Shown: positions 26,781-35,823, counted from the first letter of the stretch. The stretch is 64,000 nucleotides of DNA from Betaproteobacteria bacterium (GCA_025356395.1 JANXTA010000005.1:55758-119757); one strand, 5' to 3'. Made by a program: numbers and translations. Notes: generated by a model from the letters alone, not told the origin.

Positions 26781-27295
26781 CCCACGACGAGATCCAGCCG
26801 AAACCGCTCTGGCTGATCGTCAACGGCCAGGTGCACGAGTGTGTCGTCGAACCGCGGATGCTGCTGTCCGACTTACTGCGCACCACGCTCGGCCTGACCG
26901 GCACGCACGTCGGCTGCGAGCACGGCGTGTGCGGTTCGTGCACCGTGCTCGTCGAAGGCGACAGCGTGCGATCGTGCCTGATGCTCGCGATCCAGGCCAA
27001 CGGGCTCGACGTCAAGACCGTCGAAAGCCTGGGCACGATCGACTCGCTCAGCCCGCTGCAGGAAGCGTTCCGCGAACATCACGGGCTGCAGTGCGGCTTC
27101 TGCACGCCGGGCATGCTGATGACCTGCGTCGACGTGCTCGAGAAGCAGCCGCTCGCAACCGAGGAACAGATCCGCGACGCGCTGGCCGGCAACCTCTGTC
27201 GCTGTACCGGCTACCAGGGCATCGTCAACGCGGTCCGCAGTTGCGTCGCGACACGCAATGCGATGCACGACGCCGCCGCGATCGCGGAGCCCTGA
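26777..27295 (+). CDS. Molybdenum hydroxylase 2Fe-2S subunit (CoxS-like)
   Basis: A 172-residue small subunit with a plant-type 2Fe-2S motif ([15 protein letters not shown], about residues 44-58) and the helical second cluster ([10 protein letters not shown] about 105-114, CRCTGY about 140-145). It carries electrons from the Mo site to FAD. The start overlaps the FAD subunit stop (ATGA). Confidence 0.94.
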   Translation: MTHDEIQPKPLWLIVNGQVHECVVEPRMLLSDLLRTTLGLTGTHVGCEHGVCGSCTVLVEGDSVRSCLMLAIQANGLDVKTVESLGTIDSLSPLQEAFREHHGLQCGFCTPGMLMTCVDVLEKQPLATEEQIRDALAGNLCRCTGYQGIVNAVRSCVATRNAMHDAAAIAEP

Positions 27296-27296
27296 G

Positions 27297-28058
27297 ATGA
27301 AGATGCATGTCCTCAGCGGGGGCCGATTGCGGATGCGGAAAAGCGTCTACCTGCCCGACGCCGACCGCGCCGAGACCATCGACCTGCCGGTGTCCTGCTA
27401 CCTGCTGCGGCATGCGGAAGGCAATGTACTGTTCGACACCGGCTGCCATCCGACGACGACGACCGATGCCGGGGCGCGCTGGGGCGCGATGGCCAAGGCG
27501 ATGAACCCGATCTCGCAGCCCGACGAGAACCTGATCACTCAACTCGAACTGGTCGGCCTGACGCCGCTCGACATCGACGTCGTCGTCAACTCACACTTCC
27601 ATTCCGACCATTGCGGATGCAACGAGTTCTTCAAGCGCGCGACGGTGATCTGCCATCGCAAGGAACTCGACGCGGCTTCCGCGGCCGACGGTGTGCAGAA
27701 AGGCTACCTGCCGATCGACTGGCAGCAGCCGATGCCGATCGAGGCGATCGATGCCGAGCGCGACCTCTACGACGACGGCCGCATCGTGCTGATGCCGCTG
27801 CCCGGCCACACGGTCGGCATGACGGCCGCGCTCGTGTCGCTGGACCGGAGCGGCGCCTTCCTGCTCGCGTCGGATGCGGTGCCTCTGCAGGCCAACCTCG
27901 ACCGCGAACTGAATCCGCGCAACACCTGGGACGCCGAACAGTCCACGCGCTCGATGGAGGAAGTGCGTCGCATCGCGGCCGGTGGCGCGCAGGTGCTGTT
28001 CGGCCACGACGCCGATCAATGGGCGTCGCTGCGCAAGGGCCAGGATGCCTACGACTGA
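27297..28058 (+). CDS. Metallo-beta-lactamase-fold hydrolase (AHL lactonase-like)
   Basis: A 253-residue MBL-fold enzyme inserted between the CoxS- and CoxL-like genes. The metal motif is NSHFHSDHCGCN (about residues 99-110, HxHxDH), with later ligands in LPGHTVGM and the aspartate in LLASDAVPL. The family resembles AttM/AiiA-type N-acyl homoserine lactonases. In this context a lactone or thioester intermediate of the pathway is a more plausible substrate than a quorum signal. Starts 1 base after the preceding stop and overlaps the next gene by 14 bases, so it is part of the operon. Confidence 0.83.
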   Translation: MKMHVLSGGRLRMRKSVYLPDADRAETIDLPVSCYLLRHAEGNVLFDTGCHPTTTTDAGARWGAMAKAMNPISQPDENLITQLELVGLTPLDIDVVVNSHFHSDHCGCNEFFKRATVICHRKELDAASAADGVQKGYLPIDWQQPMPIEAIDAERDLYDDGRIVLMPLPGHTVGMTAALVSLDRSGAFLLASDAVPLQANLDRELNPRNTWDAEQSTRSMEEVRRIAAGGAQVLFGHDADQWASLRKGQDAYD

Positions 28059-30465
28059 AGCCGATCCGATCGCGGTCGAGGCGCCGGATCATCCGGCCGC
28101 GACCGACCGCAAGCTGGTCGGCCAGCCGGTGCGGCGCGTCGAGGACGCGCGCCTGCTGGTCGGGCTCGGTCGCTACGTCGACGATCGTCCGGCCGGCCAC
28201 GCGCTGCACGTCGCGATCCGTCGCAGCGACCAGGCGCATGCGCGCATCAGGAGCTTCGACCTCGATGCGGCGCGCGCGCTGAAGGGCGTGCGCGGCGTGT
28301 TCGTCGCGGCCGATCTCGTCGGTCTCGTCAAGCCCGCCATCGCGACCTCGCGCATGGCCGACTACCAGTCGACGCCGATCCATGCGCTGGCGAACGGCGT
28401 CGTGCGCTACGTTGGCGAACCGGTCGTTGCGATTGTCGCCGACAGCCGCTACATCGCCGAGGACGCGCTCGAGCTGGTCGAGATCGACTACGAGCCGCTG
28501 CCGGCCGCGACCGATCCCGAATACGCCGCCGAACCCGGCGCGCCGCTGCTGCATGCCCACCTGATCAGCAACGTCCTCGTGCAGCGCGCGTTCGTGCGCG
28601 GCGAGGTGGACGCGGCCTTCGAGTTCGCGCAGGTCACGGTCGGCGGGCGCTTCCGCTTCCATCGCAAGACCTCCGTCGCGATGGAGAACCGCTGCTACTT
28701 CGCGGAGATCGACGTGGGTCGCGACGCGCTGACGCTGTACGCGTCGACGCAGGTGCCAGGCATCATCCGCGACGCGCTCGCCGAGCTGCTCGACCTGCCG
28801 GGCAACCGGCTGACCGTGATCGCGCCCGACGTCGGTGGCGGCTTCGGCGGCAAGACCTCGCTGTACCAGGAAGAGATGCTGGTCTGCGCGCTCGCCCGCA
28901 AGATGGGCAAGAGCATCAAGTGGACCGGCGACCGGCTCGAAGATCTCGTGTCGACCAGCCAGGCCTTCGACGAACGCGTCGATGCCGAGATCGCGGTCGA
29001 TGTCGATGGCCACATCGTGGGACTGCGCGCCGACGTGCTCAGCGATGTCGGCGCCTACTCGATCTTTCCGTGGACTGCGGGCATCGAGCCGGTGCAGGTC
29101 GTGAGCTTCCTGCCCGGTCCGTATCGCGTGCCCTGCTATCGCGGCCGGGTGCGCGGCGTCACCACGCCGAAGGCGCCGACCGGTCCGTATCGCGGCGTCG
29201 GTCGACCGACCTCGACCTTCGTGATGGAACGCCTGATCGACATGGCCGCGCGCAGGCTCGGCCTCGATCCGGTCGAGATGCGTCGGCGCAATCTCGTCAG
29301 GCCCGAAGAGTTTCCCTACAAGACCCCGTCGGGCATCGTCTGGGACCGCTCGGGCTTCCTTGAAGGACTCGAAGCCGCACACGACCGCTTCGACTATCCG
29401 GCCGCGCGGAAGGCGCAGGACAGCGCGCGTGCCGAGGGCCGCTGGATCGGCATCGGCGTCGCAAGCTATGCGGAGCTGTCGGGCATCGGCTCGCGCATCT
29501 CGGCATCACCCGGCATGCCGATCAACACCGGTACCGATACCTGCGTGATGCGGCTCGACTCGACCGGCTCGGTGACCGCGAGCTTCGGCTGCGCATCGCA
29601 TGGCCAGGGACACGAAACCACGCTGGCCCAGGTCGTGGCCGACGAGCTCGGCGCGCGCTTCGAGGACATCCGCATCGTCACCGGCGACAGCGGTGCCGTA
29701 CCGCACGGCACCGGCAGCTACGCGAGCCGCACAGCAGTGATCAGCAGCGGCGCGGGAATCCTCGCGGCGCGCGAGCTGAAGACGCGGCTGCTGCGACTCG
29801 CGGCCTACCTACTCGATGTCGACGCGTCACTGATCGACGTTGTGAAGAGCACGTTCCGCTCGCGCGCCGAAGGTAGGACGCTGAGCTTCAAGGCTCTCGC
29901 GCATGCGCTCTATTCGCAGATGGGCCGCGTGCCGCCCGAGATGCGCGAGGAGCTGGTGGTGACCAAGGTCTACGACCCGATCAACGGCACCGCCAGTTCG
30001 GCGACGCACATGGTCCAGGTCGAGATCGACCCGAAGACCTACGGCATCCATATCCAGCGCTACGTGATCGCCGAGGACGCGGGCCGCATCATCAATCCGC
30101 TGATCGTCGAGGGACAGACGCGCGGCGCGCTGGCGCAGGGCATCGGCGCCGCGCTGTTCGAGGAGGTGGTCTACGACGTGGACGGCCAATTGCTGACCGC
30201 GAGCCTCGCCGACTACCTGATCCCGTCGGCGCCCGAAGTCCCCAACCTCGAGATCGTCCATCTGAAGACCGAGGCGCCGCACACGCTCGGCGGCTTTCGC
30301 GGCATGGGCGAAGGCGGGACCATCGGCGCGCCGGCCGCCCTCGCCAACGCCGTCGCCGACGCGCTGTCGCCACTCGGCATCGACATCGACGAACTACCCG
30401 TGACGCCGGAGCGGCTGTTCCAGCTGATCCGCCGCTGCACCCAACCCACACAAGAGGAAACATGA
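28045..30465 (+). CDS. Molybdenum hydroxylase large subunit (form II CoxL-like)
   Basis: The ATG at 28045 gives an 806-residue molybdopterin cytosine dinucleotide-binding subunit. Family elements include RRVEDARLLVGLGRYVDD near the start, the substrate-loop motif GGGFGGKTSLYQEE (about residues 267-280), GPYRGVGRPTSTFVMERL and the catalytic Glu in MGEGGTIGAP (about 755-764). The CO dehydrogenase Cys motif (AYxCSFR) is absent: the loop reads PYRGVGR. It is therefore not a CO dehydrogenase but a hydroxylase of unknown, probably aromatic or heterocyclic, substrate. Confidence 0.93.
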   Translation: MPTTEADPIAVEAPDHPAATDRKLVGQPVRRVEDARLLVGLGRYVDDRPAGHALHVAIRRSDQAHARIRSFDLDAARALKGVRGVFVAADLVGLVKPAIATSRMADYQSTPIHALANGVVRYVGEPVVAIVADSRYIAEDALELVEIDYEPLPAATDPEYAAEPGAPLLHAHLISNVLVQRAFVRGEVDAAFEFAQVTVGGRFRFHRKTSVAMENRCYFAEIDVGRDALTLYASTQVPGIIRDALAELLDLPGNRLTVIAPDVGGGFGGKTSLYQEEMLVCALARKMGKSIKWTGDRLEDLVSTSQAFDERVDAEIAVDVDGHIVGLRADVLSDVGAYSIFPWTAGIEPVQVVSFLPGPYRVPCYRGRVRGVTTPKAPTGPYRGVGRPTSTFVMERLIDMAARRLGLDPVEMRRRNLVRPEEFPYKTPSGIVWDRSGFLEGLEAAHDRFDYPAARKAQDSARAEGRWIGIGVASYAELSGIGSRISASPGMPINTGTDTCVMRLDSTGSVTASFGCASHGQGHETTLAQVVADELGARFEDIRIVTGDSGAVPHGTGSYASRTAVISSGAGILAARELKTRLLRLAAYLLDVDASLIDVVKSTFRSRAEGRTLSFKALAHALYSQMGRVPPEMREELVVTKVYDPINGTASSATHMVQVEIDPKTYGIHIQRYVIAEDAGRIINPLIVEGQTRGALAQGIGAALFEEVVYDVDGQLLTASLADYLIPSAPEVPNLEIVHLKTEAPHTLGGFRGMGEGGTIGAPAALANAVADALSPLGIDIDELPVTPERLFQLIRRCTQPTQEET

Positions 30466-31217
30466 GGACAGGACTGGACGGCAAGGTCGCGCTGGTCACC
30501 GGCGGCGCCCGCGACGTGGGACGCGCGATCGCGCTCGGCCTGGCGGCCGAAGGCGCGATGGTCGTCGTCAACTACAACAGTTCACCGACCGAGGCCGAAG
30601 CGGTCGCGCAGCAGATCCGCGCTGCGGGCGGCAAGGCGATGGCGTGCAAGGCCAACGTCGCCGTCTACGAGGAGGTGAAGGCGATGGTCGACCGTGCCGT
30701 GGCGGAGTTCGGGCGTATCGACATCCTGGTCAACAACGCGGGGCTGGTGCTGAAGGAACGTTTCGTCGACACGACACCGGCCGACTGGGCGCTGCAGATC
30801 GGCGTCGGCCTGTACGGCGTGATCCACACCTGCCACGCGGTCGCGCCGCTGATGATCAGACAGAAGGGCGGACGCATCATTAACCTCGCGGGCGATTCGG
30901 CGCGGGTCGGCGAGAACGGCCTCGCGATCACGGCGGCTTCGCGCGGCGGCGTCGTCGCGCTGACTAAGTCGCTCGCCAGGGAGCTGGGACGCGCGAACGT
31001 GACGGCCAACGTCCTCGCGCTCGGCCTGATGAAGACCTCGCACTCGGACGCGGCGTGGCTGGAGGAGAACCTCGACAAGATCCTGCGGAGCTACGCGATC
31101 AAGCGCATCGGCGAGGCCGGCGACATCGCGCCGTTCGTGACCTTCCTCGCGTCCGACCTCGCGTCGTGGGTCACCGGCCAGGTAATCAGCGTCAACGGCG
31201 GCTTCAGCATGGTCTGA
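30462..31217 (+). CDS. SDR family protein with altered catalytic Tyr and Lys
   Basis: The start overlaps the large-subunit stop (ATGA). The 251-codon SDR has VTGGARDVGRAIALGLA (about residues 13-29), LVNNAG and the C-terminal VTGQVISVNGGFSMV. At the active site it reads ITAASRGGVVALT, so the expected YxxxK is T-A-A-S-R: Tyr to Thr and Lys to Arg. It may have lost classical oxidoreductase activity or use a different base. Probably acts in the same pathway as its operon partners. Confidence 0.83.
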   Translation: MRTGLDGKVALVTGGARDVGRAIALGLAAEGAMVVVNYNSSPTEAEAVAQQIRAAGGKAMACKANVAVYEEVKAMVDRAVAEFGRIDILVNNAGLVLKERFVDTTPADWALQIGVGLYGVIHTCHAVAPLMIRQKGGRIINLAGDSARVGENGLAITAASRGGVVALTKSLARELGRANVTANVLALGLMKTSHSDAAWLEENLDKILRSYAIKRIGEAGDIAPFVTFLASDLASWVTGQVISVNGGFSMV

Positions 31218-31234
31218 CGCGCGAGGAGAACGCC

Positions 31235-32782
31235 ATGATCCGTACCGACCTGATCGCGCCGCTCGGCGTTCTGCTGCGCCGCCACGCGAGCGAACGCGGC
31301 ACCAAGATCGCCTTCGAGGATGCGAAGGGCTCGGTGACCTATGCCGAGCTCGAGGCACGCACCGCGCGACTCGCGGGCTATCTGCAGGCAGGAGCGTTCG
31401 AGACCGGCAGCCGCATCGCGATCCTGCTGCCGAACTCGGTGGACTGGGTCGTCGCCTGCGTCGCGATCGTTCGGTCGGGCGGCATCGCCGTGCCGATCAG
31501 CCACGACGCGACCGAGGCCGAGATCCTCTATCGGCTCGAGGATGCGGCGTGCACGGTGCTGATCGTCAGCGAGCACCACCTGCCGATGGCGTCGCGCCTG
31601 CGCGACGCGCTGCCCCGACTCTCGACGCTGATCGCGACGAGCGCCGATACGCCGGCCGATGTGCTGTCGCTGTCCGCCCTGCTCGCACGCTGCAGCGGCA
31701 ACGCGCCGCGCGACCTCGCCGACATCGACGCGACCGCCTTCATCGTCTACACATCGGGCACCACCGGCAAGGCGAAGGGCGTGATGCTCACGCAGCGCAG
31801 CATGCTGTGGGTGACCGCTGCCTGCTGGGCGCTGGTGGCGGGTCTGCGCGAGGACGACGTGGTCCTGTCGCCGCTGCCGCTGTTCCACTCGTATGCGCTC
31901 AACCTGAGCGTGCTCAGCATCATCGCGATCGGTGCCACGGAACATCTGCTCGAACGCTACTCGACGCATGAGGTACTGACGAAGCTGCAGAGCGGGCGCT
32001 TCACGATGATGCCAGGCGTGCCGACGATGTTCCACTACCTGCTCGAAGGCGCACGCACGTGGGAAGGCAGCACCTTCCCGGGCGTTCGCCGCTTCCTGTC
32101 GGCCGGCTCCATCCTGCCGTCGGCGCTCAATCGCGAGTTCGAGGAGCGCTTCGACATCGAGCTGCTCGACGGCTACGGCATCACCGAGACCGCGACGATG
32201 GTGACGATGAACTGGCCCGGCGACGGTCGCGTGATGGGCTCGTGCGGACTGCCGCTGACCGGCCTCGCGGTACGCATCGTCGACGCCGAAGGTCGTGACG
32301 TACCGGCCACCCACGAGGGCGAGCTGATCGTGCGCGGCCCGAACGTGATGCAGGGCTACCTGGACAAGCCGACCGAGACCGCGGCCGCGTTGCGCGACGG
32401 CTGGTACCACACCGGCGACCTCGCGCGTAGCGACCACAACGGCTTCCTGACGATCACCGGCCGTCTCAAGGAACTGATCATCCGTGGCGGCCAGAACATT
32501 GCGCCGGGCGAGGTCGAGGAGGCGGTGCTCGCGTATGTCGACGTGCTCGACTGCGCGGTCCTCGGCATCCCCCACGAGCATCTCGGCGAAGTCCCGATCG
32601 TCTTCGTGATGGCGCGCGAGGGGGCGGTCTGCGATCCCGCGGCGCTGATCAAGCACTGCGAGACCTTGCTGTCGTCGTACAAGGTGCCGCATGCGGTGCA
32701 TCGGGTCGACGCGATCCCGCGTACCGGTTCTGGAAAGATCATGCGATTCAAGTTGCGCGAACTGATCGAGGAACGGACCTGA
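31235..32782 (+). CDS. Acyl/aryl-CoA ligase (AMP-forming)
   Basis: The ATG at 31235 (Shine-Dalgarno gaggag) gives 515 residues. Motifs are complete: P-loop YTSGTTGKAKGVMLTQRS (about 171-188), GYGITETATMV (about 312-322), the hinge TITGRLKELIIRGGQNIAPG, and the catalytic Lys in PRTGSGKIMRFKLRE (about 496-510). It would activate the imported acid to its CoA ester. Sequence does not resemble the benzoate-CoA ligase at 8177 closely, so a different substrate is expected. Confidence 0.9.
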   Translation: MIRTDLIAPLGVLLRRHASERGTKIAFEDAKGSVTYAELEARTARLAGYLQAGAFETGSRIAILLPNSVDWVVACVAIVRSGGIAVPISHDATEAEILYRLEDAACTVLIVSEHHLPMASRLRDALPRLSTLIATSADTPADVLSLSALLARCSGNAPRDLADIDATAFIVYTSGTTGKAKGVMLTQRSMLWVTAACWALVAGLREDDVVLSPLPLFHSYALNLSVLSIIAIGATEHLLERYSTHEVLTKLQSGRFTMMPGVPTMFHYLLEGARTWEGSTFPGVRRFLSAGSILPSALNREFEERFDIELLDGYGITETATMVTMNWPGDGRVMGSCGLPLTGLAVRIVDAEGRDVPATHEGELIVRGPNVMQGYLDKPTETAAALRDGWYHTGDLARSDHNGFLTITGRLKELIIRGGQNIAPGEVEEAVLAYVDVLDCAVLGIPHEHLGEVPIVFVMAREGAVCDPAALIKHCETLLSSYKVPHAVHRVDAIPRTGSGKIMRFKLRELIEERT

Positions 32783-32845
32783 CATGACGCGCGTCGATGG
32801 GATCAGAGGCTCGCTGGGCGGCCGCCATCGTCGAGCGGCAAGTCC

Positions 32846-33538
32846 GTGCTGACCGTTCGCGACCTGCACGCGTGGTACGGCGAGTCGCACATCCTCCACG
32901 GCATCGACTTCGAGGTCCCTGAAGGCGAGGTCGTCACGCTGCTCGGCCGCAACGGCGCGGGGCGCACGACGACGTTGAAGGCGATCCTGGGGATGACCGA
33001 CCGCCGCACCGGCTCGATCGTCGTCAACGGCCACGAGACGCTGGGAATGGCAGACCACCGCATCGCCCATCTCGGCATCGGCTACTGCCCCGAGGAGCGC
33101 GGCATCTTCTCCGGGTTGAGTGCCGAAGAGAATCTCACGCTGCTGCCTTCGGTGGGCGGTACCGGCATGTCGCTGGCCGAGATCTACGACATGTTCCCGA
33201 ACCTCAAGGAACGCGCGAAGAGCCCGGGTACGCGGCTGTCGGGCGGCGAGCAGCAGATGCTTGCGCTCGCCCGCATCCTGCGGACCGGCGCGCGCCTCCT
33301 GCTGCTCGACGAGATCACCGAAGGGCTCGCGCCGGTGATCGTCCAGAAGCTCGGCGAGGTGATCCTGAAGCTGAAAACGCGCGGCTATACCGTCGTGCTG
33401 GTCGAGCAGAACTTCCGCTTCGCCGCACCGCTCGCGGATCGGCATTGCGTGATCGAACACGGACGCATCGTGGCGACCGTGGACCGCTCCGAACTGGAAA
33501 ACCAGAAGGCCGTGCTTGATGAACTGCTGGGGGTCTAG
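32846..33538 (+). CDS. livF: LivF-family ABC ATPase with Arg in Walker A
   Basis: The GTG at 32846 gives 230 residues. The Walker A motif is GRNGAGRTTT (about 34-43), with Arg at the invariant Lys position. The codon is CGC, so one error would not restore Lys easily. Signature LSGGEQQMLALARIL, Walker B LLLLDEITEGLAP and the switch VEQN are normal. I believe Arg variants occur in some Liv ATPases. A 22-codon frame at 32784 upstream is probably not a gene. It is the only ATPase gene in this second importer. Confidence 0.88.
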   Translation: MLTVRDLHAWYGESHILHGIDFEVPEGEVVTLLGRNGAGRTTTLKAILGMTDRRTGSIVVNGHETLGMADHRIAHLGIGYCPEERGIFSGLSAEENLTLLPSVGGTGMSLAEIYDMFPNLKERAKSPGTRLSGGEQQMLALARILRTGARLLLLDEITEGLAPVIVQKLGEVILKLKTRGYTVVLVEQNFRFAAPLADRHCVIEHGRIVATVDRSELENQKAVLDELLGV

Positions 33539-34471
33539 GTGAACGCGCTCCTGTCCATGAGCCTGCAGTCGATGGTGGCGCAACTGCTGATCGGACTGAT
33601 CAACGGCTCCTTCTACGCATTGCTGAGCCTCGGGCTCGCGATCATCTTCGGCCTGCTCAACATCATCAACTTCGCACACGGCGCGCTGTACATGCTCGGC
33701 GCGTTCGTCGCGTGGATCGGCCTGACGCAGATCGGGCCCGTACTTGGCTCCCTCGTCGGCATGCCCGGGTTCGCGGTCAACTACTGGGTCGCGTTGCTCG
33801 TCGCGCCGCTGGTCGTCGCTGCGTTCAGCGTGGTCATCGAACGCACGATGCTGCGTCGCCTCTACAAGCTCGATCATCTTTACGGGCTGCTGTTCACCTT
33901 CGGCCTCGCCCTGGTCCTCGAAGGGCTCTTCACGCACTGGTACGGCGTCGCGGGCCAGAGCTACAACGTGCCGGCTGCCCTGTCCGGCCCGGTCCGGATC
34001 GAGGCGCTCGGCATCGTGCTGCCGAAGTACCGGCTGTGGGTCGTCGTCGCGTCGCTGGTGGTGTGCTTCGGCACGTGGTGGGCGATCGAGCGGACCAAGC
34101 TCGGCGCGTATCTCCGCGCCGGCACCGAGAACCCGAAGCTGCTGAAGGCCTTCGGTGTCAACGTGCCGTTGATGATCACGCTGACCTACGGCTACGGCGT
34201 GTTCCTCGCGGGCTTCGCCGGCGTGCTGGCCGCGCCGATCTTCCAGGTTAGCCCGTTGATGGGCTCGAACCTGATCATCGTAGTCTTCGCAGTGGTGGTG
34301 ATCGGCGGCATGGGCTCGATCGGCGGCTCGATCCTGACCGGCCTCGGCCTCGGGCTCGTCGAAGGACTGAGCAAGGTCGTGTATCCGGAAGCCTCGGCCG
34401 TCGTCATCTTCGTGATCATGGCGATCGTCCTGATGATCAAGCCGGCCGGACTTTTCGGAAAGGAGGCCTGA
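33539..34471 (+). CDS. livH: LivH-family ABC permease
   Basis: The GTG at 33539 immediately follows the LivF stop. The 310-residue protein has about eight membrane helices and the signatures INGSFYALLSLGLAIIFGLL, NFAHGALYMLGAFVAW, the coupling loop GTENPKLLKAFGV (about residues 200-212) and VVVIGGMGSIGGSILTGL. Pairs with LivM at 34474 and probably with the binding protein at 21687. Confidence 0.91.
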   Translation: MNALLSMSLQSMVAQLLIGLINGSFYALLSLGLAIIFGLLNIINFAHGALYMLGAFVAWIGLTQIGPVLGSLVGMPGFAVNYWVALLVAPLVVAAFSVVIERTMLRRLYKLDHLYGLLFTFGLALVLEGLFTHWYGVAGQSYNVPAALSGPVRIEALGIVLPKYRLWVVVASLVVCFGTWWAIERTKLGAYLRAGTENPKLLKAFGVNVPLMITLTYGYGVFLAGFAGVLAAPIFQVSPLMGSNLIIVVFAVVVIGGMGSIGGSILTGLGLGLVEGLSKVVYPEASAVVIFVIMAIVLMIKPAGLFGKEA

Positions 34472-34473
34472 CG

Positions 34474-35472
34474 ATGATCCCGCCGTCGCTATCGGGAGCC
34501 ATTCCGACCACCCTGGCGACGCGGCGCATCGCCCCGCGCGCGATGACCCTGGTGTACTTGGTGCTGCTGGCGATCGCGCTGCTGATGCCCTTCCAGCACG
34601 CGATCTATCTGGTCTTCCTGATGAAGATCCTGTGCCTGGCGCTGTTCGCCTGCGCGTTCAATCTGCTGCTCGGCTACGCGGGCCTGCTGTCGTTCGGGCA
34701 CGCGGCCTTTTTCGGCAGCGCCGCGTACGCGACCGCGCATGTCTGCAAGGTGCTCGGATATGGCCCGGCGACCGGCATCCTGATCGGCGTCGCCGTGTCG
34801 ACGGTGATCGGCTTCGTTTTCGGCAGCATCGCGACCCGTCGCCAGGGCATCTACTTCGCGATGGTCACGCTGGCGCTCGCGCAGCTGCTCTACTTCGTGG
34901 CCATCCAGATGCCGCTGACCGGTGGCGAGGACGGCATCCAGAACGTGCCGCGCGGCGTGCTGTTCGGCGTCCTCGACCTGTCGAGCGACACGGCGATGTA
35001 CTACGTCGTACTGGCCGTGTTCGTAGCCGGCTTCGCACTCGTCGATCGCACCATCCATTCGCCGTTCGGCAACGTGCTGCAGGCGATCCGCGAGAACGAG
35101 CCGCGTGCCATCTCGCTCGGCTATGACGTCAATCGCTACAAGCTGCTGGTGTTCGTCCTGTCGGCCGCGCTGTCGGGCCTTGCCGGGTCGACGAAGGCCG
35201 TGGTCTTCCAGCTCGCGTCGCTCGCCGACATCCATTGGCACGGTTCGGGCGAGGTCGTGCTGATGACGCTGCTGGGCGGTGTCGGCACCGTGCTCGGGCC
35301 GGTCGTCGGCGCGACGATCGTCGTCGTGCTGCAGACTCTGCTGGCCTCGGCCGGCTCGTGGTCGACGGTGGTCGTGGGGCTCGTCTTCATGAGCTGCGTC
35401 CTGCTGTTCCGCCGCGGGCTGGTCGGCGAGCTGGCGCCCCTCGTCAGGAAGGCGCTCGCGCGACTTTCATAG
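34474..35472 (+). CDS. livM: LivM-family ABC permease
   Basis: A 332-residue permease with LLLGYAGLLSFGHAAFFGSA (about residues 64-83), FGSIATRRQGIYFAMVTLAL, the coupling loop around QAIRENEPRAISLGYDV and GGVGTVLGPVVGA near the end. Some LivM proteins carry a fused LivG ATPase, but this one stops after the membrane domain, so no LivG is encoded in this cluster. Confidence 0.91.
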   Translation: MIPPSLSGAIPTTLATRRIAPRAMTLVYLVLLAIALLMPFQHAIYLVFLMKILCLALFACAFNLLLGYAGLLSFGHAAFFGSAAYATAHVCKVLGYGPATGILIGVAVSTVIGFVFGSIATRRQGIYFAMVTLALAQLLYFVAIQMPLTGGEDGIQNVPRGVLFGVLDLSSDTAMYYVVLAVFVAGFALVDRTIHSPFGNVLQAIRENEPRAISLGYDVNRYKLLVFVLSAALSGLAGSTKAVVFQLASLADIHWHGSGEVVLMTLLGGVGTVLGPVVGATIVVVLQTLLASAGSWSTVVVGLVFMSCVLLFRRGLVGELAPLVRKALARLS

Positions 35473-35823
35473 GACGACAGGACGAACGAGTTGCCCTCGC
35501 TGTCGACGAACTTGGCGAAACTGCCCCACGGCTACACAGTCGGCGGCTCGACGAACTCGACCCCTTTCGCGCTCAGCTGACGCCAGGTGGCCTCGGCGTT
35601 GTCGCAGGCCAGCGACCCGTTGAAGAAAGTCCCGACGCGGTCCGCGTGGCGTTTGGGCGTGAACAGCACCAGTCGCGTCGCCGAGGCGCAGTTCGATCCA
35701 CCGCTGCTTGTCATCGAAGGCCTGGTCGGTCGCGATCGCGCAACCCAGCTTCTCGGTGTAGGACTGCAGGGCGTGCAACTGGTCGAGGATGGGAACGCCG
35801 ACGAGCTCGATGTGGGTGAGCAT
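35470..35823 (-). pseudogene. Broken VOC/glyoxalase-family gene
   Basis: From the ATG at 35823 the first 50 or so residues look like a VOC (glyoxalase/bleomycin resistance) domain (HIELVGVPILDQLHALQSYT, then WIELRLGD). The family sequence then continues in another frame (LVLFTPKRH, FFNGSLACDNAEATWRQLSA, GVEFVEPPT). That frame ends at a TAG at about 35532, after which the expected C-terminus follows (WGSFAKFVDSEGNSFVLSS). One frameshift and one nonsense codon (CAG to TAG is the simplest) therefore separate it from an intact gene. Convergent with livM. Confidence 0.78.

Noticed and set aside
28045..30465. Aerobic carbon monoxide dehydrogenase large subunit
   Set aside because: The Cys-containing AYxCSFR loop is absent and replaced by PYRGVGR, so this is a form II-type hydroxylase, not a CO dehydrogenase.
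25902..30465. 4-Hydroxybenzoyl-CoA reductase
   Set aside because: The FAD subunit is only 292 residues and lacks the inserted 4Fe-4S domain that defines that enzyme.
32784..32848. A 22-codon reading frame before the second livF as a remnant of livG
   Set aside because: No LivG sequence can be recognised in it. It overlaps the GTG start and is probably chance.
31091..33937. A 948-codon open frame on the minus strand across the ligase and Liv genes, and similar ones such as 15100-17739
   Set aside because: These are antisense shadows caused by high GC in the third codon position. They read as Arg/Asp/Val-rich sequence with no domain, while the plus strand has recognisable enzymes throughout.
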